Part shown: one piece after another, positions 1 through 8,565 of the stretch
Numbering within the stretch: position 1 is the stretch's first letter
Layout of the letters: the number at the start of each line of letters is the position of its first letter
Source of the DNA: Acholeplasmataceae bacterium
GTDB lineage: Bacteria > Bacillota_I > Bacilli_A > Acholeplasmatales > Acholeplasmataceae
NCBI GenBank assembly: GCA_016934175.1
Contig: JAFGTI010000120.1
Location: 1-29,568, forward strand
Direction: 5' to 3'
Length of the DNA stretch: 29,568 bases
Notes under the pieces: model-generated
Told to the model about the DNA's origin: nothing
What the model saw: the letters and a program-made list of their open reading frames with translations, nothing else
The model's database searches: none
Made by a program: the position numbers and the translations under genes

Positions 1-2114
1 AATGCATGGCTAATCAAATGTCCAAATTGGCTAATTGGCATGGATTGTTGGATAGATTCAACATGATACTCTTGATTTTCTTGAAGTCCTTTAAATCGGA
101 TGACTTCAAAATTTGGACTTGCGTGTGATAACAATTGATAATTACCTAAAATGTGAAGATCATTCTTGCTGACTTGCCAAAACAGGTGATTTTCATCAAT
201 TGAATTAAATCGATAAAAATTCCCATACTGAAAAGCATCCCTATTCTCTTTGTAGAGATTAATTTGTTTTTTTATATCTTTTTTCTCAATTGGCGTTAAA
301 TACTTTAAATCTAACTCATAACCCAATACACCAAAACTTGCGACATTAAATCTCGTTGATAATGGTGTTTTTCTTAAAGTTTGAGAATGTGGGGCTAATG
401 AGACATGTGCACTGATCGTTGATTGGGGGTATAAATAACTTAATCCTTGTTGAATCTTTAATCTTTCAATAGGATCAGTATCATCAGATGCCCAAATTTG
501 AGGTGTGAAACTTAGCATACCCAGATCATATCTGTTGCCTCCACTTGAGCATGATTCAATTAATATGTGAGGGTATTTCTCTGTTATTTGTCTTAAAATA
601 TCATAGAGCCCTAAAATATAGCGATGAAAGAACATTCCTTGTTCTTGCACATGAGGAGAATACATGTCTGTAATATGACGGTTCATATCCCATTTTATAT
701 AATCAATTTTTGTTTCATCCAATATCTTTGACATCTGAGATACAATATACGTTCTTACATCAGGATTACATAAATCTAGTACTAATTGATTTCTACCTAT
801 TGAAGGCTCTCTACCTCCAATTTGAATCGCATATTCCGGATGTTTCAGATACAGTTCACTGATTGGATTTACCATTTCTGGTTCAAACCATAATCCAAAT
901 TTCATCCCAAGATGATGAACATAATTCGAGAGTTCATTCAATCCATTAGGAAACTTTTTTAAATTAATATTATAGTCACCCAATCCTTGGGTATCATCAT
1001 TTCTATTCCCAAACCATCCATCATCTAAAACAAACAATTCCACACCAAGTTTACTTGCTTGATGTGCTGACTTTTTCAATTTTCTTTGATTAAAATTAAA
1101 GAAGAATGCTTCCCAACTATTAAGTGCTACTAATCTTTTTGATTGTTGGAATTGCCTGGGAATAATATGTGTATTAATAAATTGATGAAAAGACTGACTA
1201 AGTTTATTAAAGCCCTGATCAGAATATGTTAAAACAGCCTCAGGAGTTTCAAATGATTCATTTTTTTTCAATGGCCATTCAAAACAAAAAGGATTAATGC
1301 CATTCATTATACGTAGTAATCCGTGATTAGAAATTTGAGCAGCTTCATAGTGATTCCCGCTATAAATTAAATTAAGTCCAATACATACTCCATAATCTTC
1401 ATGGGCGTCTTTCTTCGCAATGATAATCCCAGGATTATGTCTATTACTACTATTACCTGTTGTTGAGTCGTTTATATAAGTCCCATATGTTAAGAACCTT
1501 CTGTTTTTATGTGTTTCTTTAATCCATCCTCCATCAAATGTTATGAGGTCATAAAGAGATTCCGGTAAATCAAGCATCATACTCATTAACTTTCTAATGC
1601 TTATCTCTTTTTCTTCATGATTAGAAAGAACCGCTCTTCTCGTAAAAACATTAGAATCATAAAACGCCGTATAGATTAAATCAAGCGTCATATTGAATTT
1701 TCTATCTTTCATTTTAATAATGAGACTCATGACTTTATGATCATTAACTTGTGCTTGTGGCAGTGTTTTACTTTGTACTATACCCTTTATTATTTCATGT
1801 GACTCATAAACAAAATCAGTAACAAAAGTTCCATCTGGCATTTTGATTTCTAAAGGTGATAAACGATAATCTCCCTTACCTATACCAGAATATTCTAAAG
1901 TCATTAAATCCAAAGAAGCTTTATGATCACCGGATACATAATCTATCGATGATCCAGCATTTGCATTTAGTTTAGTTTTAAGCGCATCATAATGTGTATC
2001 TATCAATATATTCCCTATGTAGATATGCTCTAATTGTCCTGTGGGCAATAAGTTGATAATATAATTTAAGTCTTTAGTTTCCAATTTAAAATATGGTTTT
2101 TCGAACGTGATCAT
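1..2114 (-). CDS. GH36 alpha-galactosidase, C-terminus cut off by the window edge
   Basis: Hydrolyses terminal alpha-galactosyl groups from melibiose/raffinose-type sugars, probably in the cytoplasm since no signal peptide is seen. The frame is open for 704 codons from ATG at 2112-2114 to the left edge; GH36 enzymes are usually about 720-740 residues, so only the tail is missing. GH36 landmarks appear in order: NSWEAFFFNF, then LFVLDDGWFGNRND with LGDY, FGLWFEPEMVN, IKWDMNR holding the nucleophile Asp at about residue 476, ESCSSGGNRYDLG, and WASDDTDPIERL at about 542-553 holding the acid/base Asp (probably D545). An AGGAGG site lies just upstream, and the start overlaps the stop of the GH13 gene as ATGA, implying translational coupling. 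I checked the whole frame by hand and found no break. The family assignment is very secure; the natural substrate is inferred. Confidence 0.95.
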   Translation of the reverse strand, partial: MITFEKPYFKLETKDLNYIINLLPTGQLEHIYIGNILIDTHYDALKTKLNANAGSSIDYVSGDHKASLDLMTLEYSGIGKGDYRLSPLEIKMPDGTFVTDFVYESHEIIKGIVQSKTLPQAQVNDHKVMSLIIKMKDRKFNMTLDLIYTAFYDSNVFTRRAVLSNHEEKEISIRKLMSMMLDLPESLYDLITFDGGWIKETHKNRRFLTYGTYINDSTTGNSSNRHNPGIIIAKKDAHEDYGVCIGLNLIYSGNHYEAAQISNHGLLRIMNGINPFCFEWPLKKNESFETPEAVLTYSDQGFNKLSQSFHQFINTHIIPRQFQQSKRLVALNSWEAFFFNFNQRKLKKSAHQASKLGVELFVLDDGWFGNRNDDTQGLGDYNINLKKFPNGLNELSNYVHHLGMKFGLWFEPEMVNPISELYLKHPEYAIQIGGREPSIGRNQLVLDLCNPDVRTYIVSQMSKILDETKIDYIKWDMNRHITDMYSPHVQEQGMFFHRYILGLYDILRQITEKYPHILIESCSSGGNRYDLGMLSFTPQIWASDDTDPIERLKIQQGLSYLYPQSTISAHVSLAPHSQTLRKTPLSTRFNVASFGVLGYELDLKYLTPIEKKDIKKQINLYKENRDAFQYGNFYRFNSIDENHLFWQVSKNDLHILGNYQLLSHASPNFEVIRFKGLQENQEYHVESIQQSMPISQFGHLISHA

Positions 2115-3721
2115 TGGGCATCCTCCTTTCGAATCAAAATAGATTCATATGCTTTTAAAGTTTTGTCATCTAAATTTTCTCTATGATAATTTGATAACAT
2201 AACTTCTCCACTCAAATCAATAGGAATTTTTTTAATCTTCGAACTCATATTTGATATAGTAATCAATGTATCATGCTTGGTATATCTAGAAAATATAAAT
2301 ATATTCTTATTCATGTATAATGGCTTAAATGAGCCATTTAATAGCGTTTCATTGTTTTTTCTTAATGCAATCAACTTCCGATAGTGATGGTAAATTGATT
2401 CTGGATTCTTCATATTGTCCTCAACGTTGATCACTTTTGTATTTTCATTCATTTTGAGCCATGGTTTTCCTGAAGTGAATCCACCATTACGATGCCACTG
2501 CATGGGTGTTCTTGCATTATCTCTACTTGTTTTCATAATCATTTTATATCTAATTTTTTTAGGAAACATAAGTTTCTTTGCCAATGCGTTAATACGGTGT
2601 GATTCAATATCCATCAATTCATCAATTGATTTAAAATCTCCATCTGTCATCCCGATTTCTTCTCCTTCAAATACATATGGAGTTCCTTTTAAAGTAAGAT
2701 TTAATGTGGCCAACATTTTAGCACTTTCTTGATGATAAACCTTATCATCACCAAATCGTGAAACTGATCGAGGTTGATCGTGATTTCCAAGATAATTAGC
2801 ATTCCAATATACTTCTTGTTGCCATAAGGATATTACTTTCATCCACTTGTTTGGCTTGAACTTTGTTTTAAACCATTTATTATTAATTTGATCAACTTCC
2901 ATATGTTCAAAAGCAAAGACCATATTCAATTCTTTTCGCTCTGGTAAAATCAGATCATTAGCTTGTTTTGTGGTTACCAAAACTGTCTCTCCAACAGTAA
3001 AGGCATCATATTGATCAAGCACTTCTTTTCTTAATGTTCTTAATATTTCATGACATCCTTCTTGTGAATGATAATGTTCTTTTCCTGTTAAAGCAATATG
3101 TTTTTTGCCATTTTTTAACGATGTTTTATATATGATATTAATCACATCACATCTAAAACCATAAATACCTTTTTGTAACCAAAAATGCATAACCTTCTGA
3201 ATCTCTTCCATAACTTTAGGATTTTTCCAATTGAGATCCGGCTGTTTTTTACTAAATAAGTGAAGATAATAACTATCTCCCACTTTTTCCCACGTAGAGC
3301 CACTGAAAAATCCAGACCAATTATTAGGTTGATCTTTCCAAATATAATAGTCACGATAAGGGCTATCCGGTTTTTTACTTTCAATAAACCAAGGATGCTC
3401 ATCTGATGTGTGATTGATGACGAGATCCATAAGAATTCGCAAGCCTTTTACCTTAGCCTTTTCAATCAATTCATTCATATCTTCCATGGTTCCATATTCC
3501 GGATTAATATCCATATAATCACTAATATCATATCCATGATCATCATTTGGAGAACAATAAACAGGTGACAACCAAATAATGTTAACACCCAATTCTTTAA
3601 GATAATCCAATTTTGAAATAATACCTTGTATGTCCCCGATTCCATCTCCGTTGCTATCCTTGAAACTTCTCGGATATATTTGATATACAATACCTTTCTT
3701 CCAAATCTCAGATTGTTTCAT
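2111..3721 (-). CDS. GH13 alpha-glucosidase, oligo-1,6-glucosidase type
   Basis: A 536-residue cytoplasmic glycoside hydrolase. The start has the classic VYQIYPRSF and a calcium-loop-like DSNGDGIGD (22-30). Conserved GH13 regions follow: region I DLVINH (99-104), region II GFRCDVIN with nucleophile D192, region III FTVGET with acid/base E245, and region IV NYLGNHDQPR with H314 and D315. The residue after the nucleophile is Val, which in the GH13_31 enzymes is associated with alpha-1,6 (isomaltase-like) rather than alpha-1,4 specificity. Length and architecture fit oligo-1,6-glucosidase; dextran glucosidase or trehalose-6-phosphate hydrolase are less likely alternatives. It is the first gene of an operon with the GH36 alpha-galactosidase (ATGA overlap). 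ATG at 3719-3721 has an AGGAG site about 5 bases upstream. Fold and catalytic residues are seen; the exact sugar is inferred. Confidence 0.93.
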   Translation of the reverse strand: MKQSEIWKKGIVYQIYPRSFKDSNGDGIGDIQGIISKLDYLKELGVNIIWLSPVYCSPNDDHGYDISDYMDINPEYGTMEDMNELIEKAKVKGLRILMDLVINHTSDEHPWFIESKKPDSPYRDYYIWKDQPNNWSGFFSGSTWEKVGDSYYLHLFSKKQPDLNWKNPKVMEEIQKVMHFWLQKGIYGFRCDVINIIYKTSLKNGKKHIALTGKEHYHSQEGCHEILRTLRKEVLDQYDAFTVGETVLVTTKQANDLILPERKELNMVFAFEHMEVDQINNKWFKTKFKPNKWMKVISLWQQEVYWNANYLGNHDQPRSVSRFGDDKVYHQESAKMLATLNLTLKGTPYVFEGEEIGMTDGDFKSIDELMDIESHRINALAKKLMFPKKIRYKMIMKTSRDNARTPMQWHRNGGFTSGKPWLKMNENTKVINVEDNMKNPESIYHHYRKLIALRKNNETLLNGSFKPLYMNKNIFIFSRYTKHDTLITISNMSSKIKKIPIDLSGEVMLSNYHRENLDDKTLKAYESILIRKEDAQ

Positions 3722-3733
3722 ATGTTCTCCTAC

Positions 3734-3745
3734 TATAACGTTTTA
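3734..3745. promoter_or_regulatory. Possible LacI-type operator before the glycosidase operon
   Basis: A near-perfect 12-base inverted repeat (minus strand TAAAACGTTATA) centred on CG sits between the -10 box and the ribosome binding site. LacI/GalR-family operators are typically CG-centred palindromes in such positions. One pair mismatches, and no regulator gene is visible in the window. Confidence 0.3.
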
Positions 3746-3754
3746 TTTACTTTT

Positions 3755-3783
3755 ATTATATACCAATTATATATAAAACTTAA
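3755..3783 (-). promoter_or_regulatory. Promoter of the GH13-GH36 operon
   Basis: Minus strand TATAAT (3755-3760) with a weak -35 TTAAGT (3778-3783) at a 17-base spacing. It lies about 35 bases upstream of the glucosidase start, after the maf terminator. Confidence 0.6.
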
Positions 3784-3806
3784 TGACTATTTGTTTAAAG
3801 ACTAAA

Positions 3807-3838
3807 TAAAAAAAGTCATTCACAAAATCAAATGACTC
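3807..3838 (-). terminator. Intrinsic terminator after maf
   Basis: On the minus strand a 7-bp stem AGTCATT/AATGACT with a 10-base loop is followed by seven T. It lies just past the maf stop and isolates maf from the sugar operon. Confidence 0.8.
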
Positions 3839-3853
3839 TTAATTAATTTTCAA

Positions 3854-4402
3854 TTAAAAATTTTTCAATGCTTCAAGTAAATCTTTAAGTGGCAACCCCA
3901 CAATCGTGAAAAAATCTCCTTGATAATGATCAACCATGTTTCCGCCGTCCCCTTGAATTGCATATGCTCCTGCTTTATCCATAGGTTCACCTGTCTTAAC
4001 ATAATTTCTTATTTCTAAATCACTTAATGATTTCATTGTAACTTCTGTTCCTGAAACAAAAGTATGGATTTTATCTTTTTTCACAAGAGCAACCGCGGTA
4101 TAAACCGTGTGTCTTTCTCCAGAAAGTAATTTAAGCATTCGATATGCATCATCCGCATCTTTAGGTTTTCCAAATATCTCATTTTCAAAAACAACAATGG
4201 TATCTGCACCAATGACAACATCATTTGGATAAAAAGATGCAACATGCATTGCTTTCATTTTAGCTAATTTTTGAGCTAAATCTTGTGGTTTAAGCTTTTC
4301 ATCAATAATTTCCTCTAAATCACTAGGTACAACGATGAATTCCAGTCCTGCATCTTTAAGCAGTTTAGCTCTTCTGGGAGAATTACTCGCTAATATGAGC
4401 AT
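3854..4402 (-). CDS. maf: Maf-family nucleotide pyrophosphatase
   Basis: House-cleaning enzyme that hydrolyses non-canonical or pyrimidine nucleoside triphosphates to monophosphates, keeping them out of nucleic acids. The 182-residue length is typical. Visible motifs are SNSPRR (6-11), the substrate-binding and catalytic GADT (65-68), KP (79-80) and the late TGEPMDKAGAYAIQG block. ATG at 4400-4402 is preceded by an AGGGGG ribosome binding site. The gene is monocistronic, with its own terminator, and diverges from tilS. The dTTP/UTPase (YhdE-like) subgroup is likely, but substrate preference cannot be settled from motifs alone. Confidence 0.95.
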   Translation of the reverse strand: MLILASNSPRRAKLLKDAGLEFIVVPSDLEEIIDEKLKPQDLAQKLAKMKAMHVASFYPNDVVIGADTIVVFENEIFGKPKDADDAYRMLKLLSGERHTVYTAVALVKKDKIHTFVSGTEVTMKSLSDLEIRNYVKTGEPMDKAGAYAIQGDGGNMVDHYQGDFFTIVGLPLKDLLEALKNF

Positions 4403-4427
4403 TGTTCAGCCCCCTTTATCGTAAAAT

Positions 4428-4458
4428 ATTATAACACATCTTAATAGATATTTCTCAA
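4428..4458 (-). promoter_or_regulatory. maf promoter, extended -10
   Basis: Minus strand TGTTATAAT (4428-4436), an extended -10 box. TTGAGA at 4453-4458 could be the -35 with a long 19-base spacer. Confidence 0.65.
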
Positions 4459-4475
4459 TTTATTTACATGTCACA

Positions 4476-4484
4476 TGTTATAAT
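4476..4484 (+). promoter_or_regulatory. tilS operon promoter, extended -10
   Basis: TGTTATAAT, 25 bases before the tilS start, with no good -35 at normal spacing. The same nine bases form the -10 of the divergent maf promoter. Two ACATGT palindromes separated by one base (4466-4478) overlap its upstream edge. Confidence 0.65.
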
Positions 4485-4508
4485 AGTTTTGTAGAAAGAA
4501 GGTTTAAA

Positions 4509-5801
4509 ATGAACAAAGTAATCACGTTGCTGAAAACCGAACTAAAGATTAATCAAAAATCAACACTGATTCTATCAGTGAGTGGTGGCGTAGATTCTAT
4601 GGTTCTTTTAACCATGTTGACAAATAGTCCTTATCGAATTGTCGTCGTTCACTTTAATCACCTTAAAAGAAATGAATCTATAATAGAAAAAGACTTAGTT
4701 GAGAAATACTGTAAAACTCACGAGATTCCTTTTCATTATTATACAATATCGATAAAAGCGGGAAATTTCCATCATCAAGCCCATCAAATGCGAAATCATT
4801 ATTTAAATGAAGTTGCTCATCTTTATAAAACACCATACATCCTTACTGCTCACCATGCGGATGATTTATTCGAAAATGTTTTAATCAAACTTACAAGAGG
4901 TAGTAACTTATTAGGATATGCTGGTATGCAGCTCATGCACTCAACCGATGGACTTACCTATATCAAGCCCTTATTATATACATCAAAAGAGGAAATTTAT
5001 ACTTTTGCTGAAAAAAACAATGTTCAATATTTAGTAGACAGTTCAAATGAAGAAAATTTTTATTTGCGTAATCGTTATCGTCACGCTGTTGTGCCAATTA
5101 TGAAACAAGAAAATGCTAATTTGCTCGAACAAATAACTCAATATAACAAACAAATAACACATGCTTTCGATTACATCAGAAATACAACAAAGTCACTTAT
5201 AAAGAAAGATATGATTATTCCCGTTGATAAATATAAATTATATGATGAAGCGATTCAAGATGATGTTATTGCTTATCTTATTGAATCTGAACATCTTACT
5301 CTCTCTTATGAAATCATTCAAAAAATTAAGAAGATATTACTTTCAAATAAGCCTAATCAAATCTATAAACTAAGTAAAAATCACTCTTTTATCAAGGCAT
5401 ATCATGAAGCCTATATAAAAACCTTATCTTTGATAAAACCTGTTAAAATCAAGATTAAAGAGGGTGAGAATGATTTATTGAATGTGGCTATTTTCACATT
5501 TTTTCAGAAAACTGATGTGAATACTGAAGATTTCATTAAATTATGTTATAATAAATTAGCGTTTCCTCTATGGATTAGGCATAGAGAAGACGGCGATCTA
5601 CTTGCGTATGAATATGGGCATAAAAAACTTAAAAAACTTTTGATAGATCTTAAGATTCCCAATGAGAAAAGAAAAAATCTTTGGGTCTTAACGGACAACG
5701 ATAACCGTATACTTTGGGTTGAGAATTATTATGTAAATCAAACCCTAGGTGATTCAAATACAATATATTTCAAATTAAAAGGGGTAAGAAAAAATGCATA
5801 G
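4509..5801 (+). CDS. tilS: tRNA(Ile) lysidine synthase
   Basis: Converts C34 of the CAU-anticodon isoleucine tRNA to lysidine using ATP and lysine, so that it reads AUA; essential in most bacteria. The 430-residue protein has the N-type PP-loop SGGVDS (25-30), a HHADD motif in the synthase domain, and a C-terminal TilS domain (about 350-415) with the IRHREDGD and KKLKKLLIDLKIP signatures. An AGAAGG site precedes the ATG. The last eight bases overlap hpt. The tilS-hpt-ftsH order is the conserved Gram-positive arrangement. Confidence 0.96.
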   Translation: MNKVITLLKTELKINQKSTLILSVSGGVDSMVLLTMLTNSPYRIVVVHFNHLKRNESIIEKDLVEKYCKTHEIPFHYYTISIKAGNFHHQAHQMRNHYLNEVAHLYKTPYILTAHHADDLFENVLIKLTRGSNLLGYAGMQLMHSTDGLTYIKPLLYTSKEEIYTFAEKNNVQYLVDSSNEENFYLRNRYRHAVVPIMKQENANLLEQITQYNKQITHAFDYIRNTTKSLIKKDMIIPVDKYKLYDEAIQDDVIAYLIESEHLTLSYEIIQKIKKILLSNKPNQIYKLSKNHSFIKAYHEAYIKTLSLIKPVKIKIKEGENDLLNVAIFTFFQKTDVNTEDFIKLCYNKLAFPLWIRHREDGDLLAYEYGHKKLKKLLIDLKIPNEKRKNLWVLTDNDNRILWVENYYVNQTLGDSNTIYFKLKGVRKNA

Positions 5802-6336
5802 TGACATTGCAAAGGTACTTGTTTCTAAAGAAGAGATTGATCAAATTTGCAAAACTTTAGGTGTTCAATTAACTAAGGATTATGAACATAAAAAACCACT
5901 ACTTGTGGGATTACTTAAGGGATGTATTCCTTTCATTTCAGACTTAGCAAGACAAATTGATCTTAAATTTGACATAGCTTACATGTCTGTAAGTAGTTAT
6001 CATGGTGGAATCGCTTCCTCTGGAGATGTCAAAATCAAGATGGATTTAGACATATCAATTAAAGATAGAGATGTATTAATAGTAGAGGATATCGTTGATA
6101 CAGCAAATACAATTGTAACGATTGTGGAACTTTTTAAGCACCGCGGAGCTAAATCGGTAAAAATGGTTACTCTTTTGGATAAACCAGAAGGAAGACTTAG
6201 ACCTTTCCAACCTGAATATGTTGGAAAAGTTATTCCTAAAGAATTTGTTGTAGGTTATGGCTTAGACTATAATGAGTATTATCGAAATTTACCTTATGTT
6301 GGTGTATTAAAACCAGAAATTTATAATAATCAGTAG
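5794..6336 (+). CDS. hpt: Hypoxanthine(-guanine) phosphoribosyltransferase
   Basis: Salvages hypoxanthine and guanine to IMP and GMP using PRPP. The 180-residue protein shows the LKG loop (41-43), the SSYHG flexible-loop segment (67-71) and the PRPP-binding signature VLIVEDIVDTANT (94-106) with the acidic pair E98-D99. The start ATG lies inside the 3' end of tilS behind an AAGGGG site, so the two are co-translated from one mRNA. Length and motifs are ordinary for the family. Purine preference (hypoxanthine versus guanine) is not decided here. Confidence 0.96.
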   Translation: MHSDIAKVLVSKEEIDQICKTLGVQLTKDYEHKKPLLVGLLKGCIPFISDLARQIDLKFDIAYMSVSSYHGGIASSGDVKIKMDLDISIKDRDVLIVEDIVDTANTIVTIVELFKHRGAKSVKMVTLLDKPEGRLRPFQPEYVGKVIPKEFVVGYGLDYNEYYRNLPYVGVLKPEIYNNQ

Positions 6337-6351
6337 AGAAGGGGTGTTTTT

Positions 6352-8274
6352 ATGAATCAAAACCCAAAAAGACCAGATCAAAAAAGAAAAATTGACTATC
6401 GTAAAAAGCCCGATTACTTAATCATGCTATTTACGCTTGTTATTGTTATCGGTATCTTCTTATTCTTAAGAGATGCTCTTCAAGGACAAGTACAAGAACT
6501 TACTGTTTCAGAAATTCAACAAGCTGCTCAACTAGAGCATATTGAATCAATCGAATATTCATTAGTTGGCGGAGATAATTTCGACTTAGTTACTGTAACT
6601 GGTACTATCTACGATCAACATAAAGCCTTTTATAATAACATTGTTAGTTTTGAACGTATTATGCGAATCGAACAGGCACAAGATATACTCGATGATGTTG
6701 AAGCTTATGGTGGATCAACAAGTGTCGTAGCGAAATCTGGTATTAGTATATGGACAGTACTCTTTAATTTAGTCCCTATAATCTTAGTCCTAGTCATTCT
6801 ATTTATTATATTCAAAAATGCAAATAATCAAAACAGCAAAGCTTTCGATTTTGCTAAAAATAGAGCAAAATTAAATCGTGAAAAATCAATCACATTTAAA
6901 GATGTTGCTGGTTGCGATGAAGAAAAACAAGAAATGGAAGAACTTATTGATTTCCTTAAAGCACCAAAGAAATACATTGATATGGGTGCGAGAATTCCTA
7001 AAGGAGTACTTCTTGTTGGAGCTCCTGGAACTGGTAAAACATTGCTCGCAAGAGCTGTTTCAGGTGAAGCAAATGTACCTTTCTTCTCAATCTCAGGTTC
7101 TGATTTCGTTGAAATGTTTGTAGGTGTTGGTGCATCACGTGTACGTGATTTATTTAAGGTAGCCAAGGAAAATTCACCTTGTATCATTTTTATAGATGAA
7201 ATTGATGCTGTAGGTCGTCAACGTGGAGCTGGTTTAGGTGGCGGACATGATGAAAGAGAACAGACACTCAACCAATTACTTGTTGAAATGGATGGCTTCA
7301 CTACCAATATGGGTATCATCATTATGGCAGCAACCAATCGTCCAGATGTCTTGGACCCTGCATTATTAAGACCGGGACGTTTTGATAGACAAATCACAAT
7401 TAACTTACCTGATGTACGTGGACGTGCAGCAATATTAAAAGTCCATGCTAGAAATAAAAAACTTGATCCAAAAATTAAATTAGATGTATTTGCTTCTCGT
7501 ATTCCAGGCTTTACTGGAGCCGATATTGAAAATCTATTAAATGAAGCCGCACTACTTGCCGCTCGAGACAACCGTACATTGATATCCGAAACAGATATGG
7601 ATGAAGCTATTGACAGAGTGATGATGGGGCCTGCTAAAAAAAGTAGAAAATATTCGGTTGAAGAAAAGAAAACTGTTGCTTATCATGAAGCTGGGCATGC
7701 TATTATAGGTATTAAATTAGAAGATGCAAATGTCGTTCAGAAAGTTACTATCATTCCTCGTGGACGTGCTGGTGGTTACAACCTTATGATTCCTGCTGAA
7801 GAAAAATTCCTTGAAACAAAGAAATCTTTGACTGCTCATATCATCTCTTATCTTGGTGGTAGAGTTGCTGAAGAGATTGTTTTTGATACAGTAACTACTG
7901 GCGCATATAATGATTTCCAATTAGCAACAAAAATAGCAAGAGCTATGGTGACTGAATACGGTATGAGTGATTTAGGTCCCATCCAATATGAAAGTTCCGG
8001 AGGCAATGTCTTCTTAGGAAGAGATTACTTTAAAGAAAAGAATTTTTCAGATCAAGTGGCACATGAAATCGATAAAGAGGTTCGTCATATCATTACACAA
8101 TGTTTTGATAAAGCTAAATCAATTATCGAAGAAAACCGTGACTTGTTAGATTTGATTGCACACTACCTTGTTGAAGTTGAAACACTTACAAAAGCAGACA
8201 TTGATGAAATTGTTGAAACTAAAAAATTATCATGGTGGCATGAAAAACAGGAATTAGCAACTGATGCGTCTTGA
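6352..8274 (+). CDS. ftsH: ATP-dependent zinc metalloprotease FtsH
   Basis: Membrane-anchored AAA+ protease that unfolds and degrades membrane and regulatory proteins. In the 640-residue protein, TM1 is about 21-41 and TM2 about 133-155, with a small extracytoplasmic domain between. The AAA module has Walker A GAPGTGKT (223-230), pore loop FVG near 256, Walker B IIFIDE (278-283) and the second region of homology (about 327-346). The protease domain has the zinc motif HEAGH (445-449) and a third ligand, probably D521. All key residues are present. It follows hpt by 15 bases with an AGAAGGGG site, and its last 11 bases overlap rqcP. Confidence 0.98.
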   Translation: MNQNPKRPDQKRKIDYRKKPDYLIMLFTLVIVIGIFLFLRDALQGQVQELTVSEIQQAAQLEHIESIEYSLVGGDNFDLVTVTGTIYDQHKAFYNNIVSFERIMRIEQAQDILDDVEAYGGSTSVVAKSGISIWTVLFNLVPIILVLVILFIIFKNANNQNSKAFDFAKNRAKLNREKSITFKDVAGCDEEKQEMEELIDFLKAPKKYIDMGARIPKGVLLVGAPGTGKTLLARAVSGEANVPFFSISGSDFVEMFVGVGASRVRDLFKVAKENSPCIIFIDEIDAVGRQRGAGLGGGHDEREQTLNQLLVEMDGFTTNMGIIIMAATNRPDVLDPALLRPGRFDRQITINLPDVRGRAAILKVHARNKKLDPKIKLDVFASRIPGFTGADIENLLNEAALLAARDNRTLISETDMDEAIDRVMMGPAKKSRKYSVEEKKTVAYHEAGHAIIGIKLEDANVVQKVTIIPRGRAGGYNLMIPAEEKFLETKKSLTAHIISYLGGRVAEEIVFDTVTTGAYNDFQLATKIARAMVTEYGMSDLGPIQYESSGGNVFLGRDYFKEKNFSDQVAHEIDKEVRHIITQCFDKAKSIIEENRDLLDLIAHYLVEVETLTKADIDEIVETKKLSWWHEKQELATDAS

Positions 8275-8509
8275 TAAATATTTAAAGGTTGCGCGTATAA
8301 TCAAACGTAGAACCATTGCTAAGCAAGCAGCAGAAAAAGAAAAAGTTGAGATAAACGGAAAAGTTGCAAAACCTTCTACTACTGTTAAAGAGAACGACAT
8401 CTTAACTTTATATTTGGGTTCAAAAATCATCAAAGTTAAAGTCTTATTAACTGAACCTAAAAAAGATCAACTTATGTACGAACTTTTACAAGAAGAAAAA
8501 CGGCCATAA
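8264..8509 (+). CDS. rqcP: S4-domain ribosome quality-control factor RqcP (YabO-like)
   Basis: An 81-residue S4 RNA-binding protein opening with MRLDKYLKVARIIKRRTIAK, which closely matches the Bacillus YabO/RqcP start as I recall it. RqcP binds the 50S-peptidyl-tRNA complex and supports RqcH-driven C-terminal alanine tailing of stalled chains. YabO also lies in the tilS-hpt-ftsH neighbourhood of Firmicutes, supporting orthology; heat-shock protein 15 (HslR) is the related alternative. It overlaps the end of ftsH by 11 bases and has no clear separate ribosome binding site, so it depends on ftsH translation. Its stop codon lies inside the terminator stem. divIC, usually next door in walled relatives, is absent. 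Confidence 0.88.
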   Translation: MRLDKYLKVARIIKRRTIAKQAAEKEKVEINGKVAKPSTTVKENDILTLYLGSKIIKVKVLLTEPKKDQLMYELLQEEKRP

Positions 8510-8527
8510 CTTTAATTATGGCTTTTT
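8503..8527 (+). terminator. Terminator of the tilS-rqcP operon, overlapping the rqcP stop
   Basis: Stem GCCATAA/TTATGGC (8503-8509 and 8516-8522) with a 6-base loop and a T-run. The TAA stop of rqcP forms the top of the left arm. Confidence 0.85.
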
Positions 8528-8530
8528 CTA

Positions 8531-8539
8531 TGATATAAT
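8531..8539 (+). promoter_or_regulatory. lysS promoter, extended -10
   Basis: TGATATAAT immediately downstream of the rqcP terminator and about 26 bases before lysS. No convincing -35 is seen; the region where it should lie is the terminator itself. Confidence 0.6.
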
Positions 8540-8565
8540 ATCTTGAATGAATTAGGAGGAATATT

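Noticed and set aside
1..2114. GH36 gene as a pseudogene
   Set aside because: The frame is open without breaks and all catalytic motifs are present; it is truncated only by the window edge.
4466..4478. ACATGT-C-ACATGT as a regulator site for maf/tilS
   Set aside because: The motif is short and AT-rich DNA throws up such palindromes; no second site or known regulator supports it, so it is only mentioned in the promoter entry.
6828..7571. Long open frames on the minus strand opposite ftsH
   Set aside because: They are antisense shadows of a fully conserved ftsH sequence, with no ribosome site or family resemblance.
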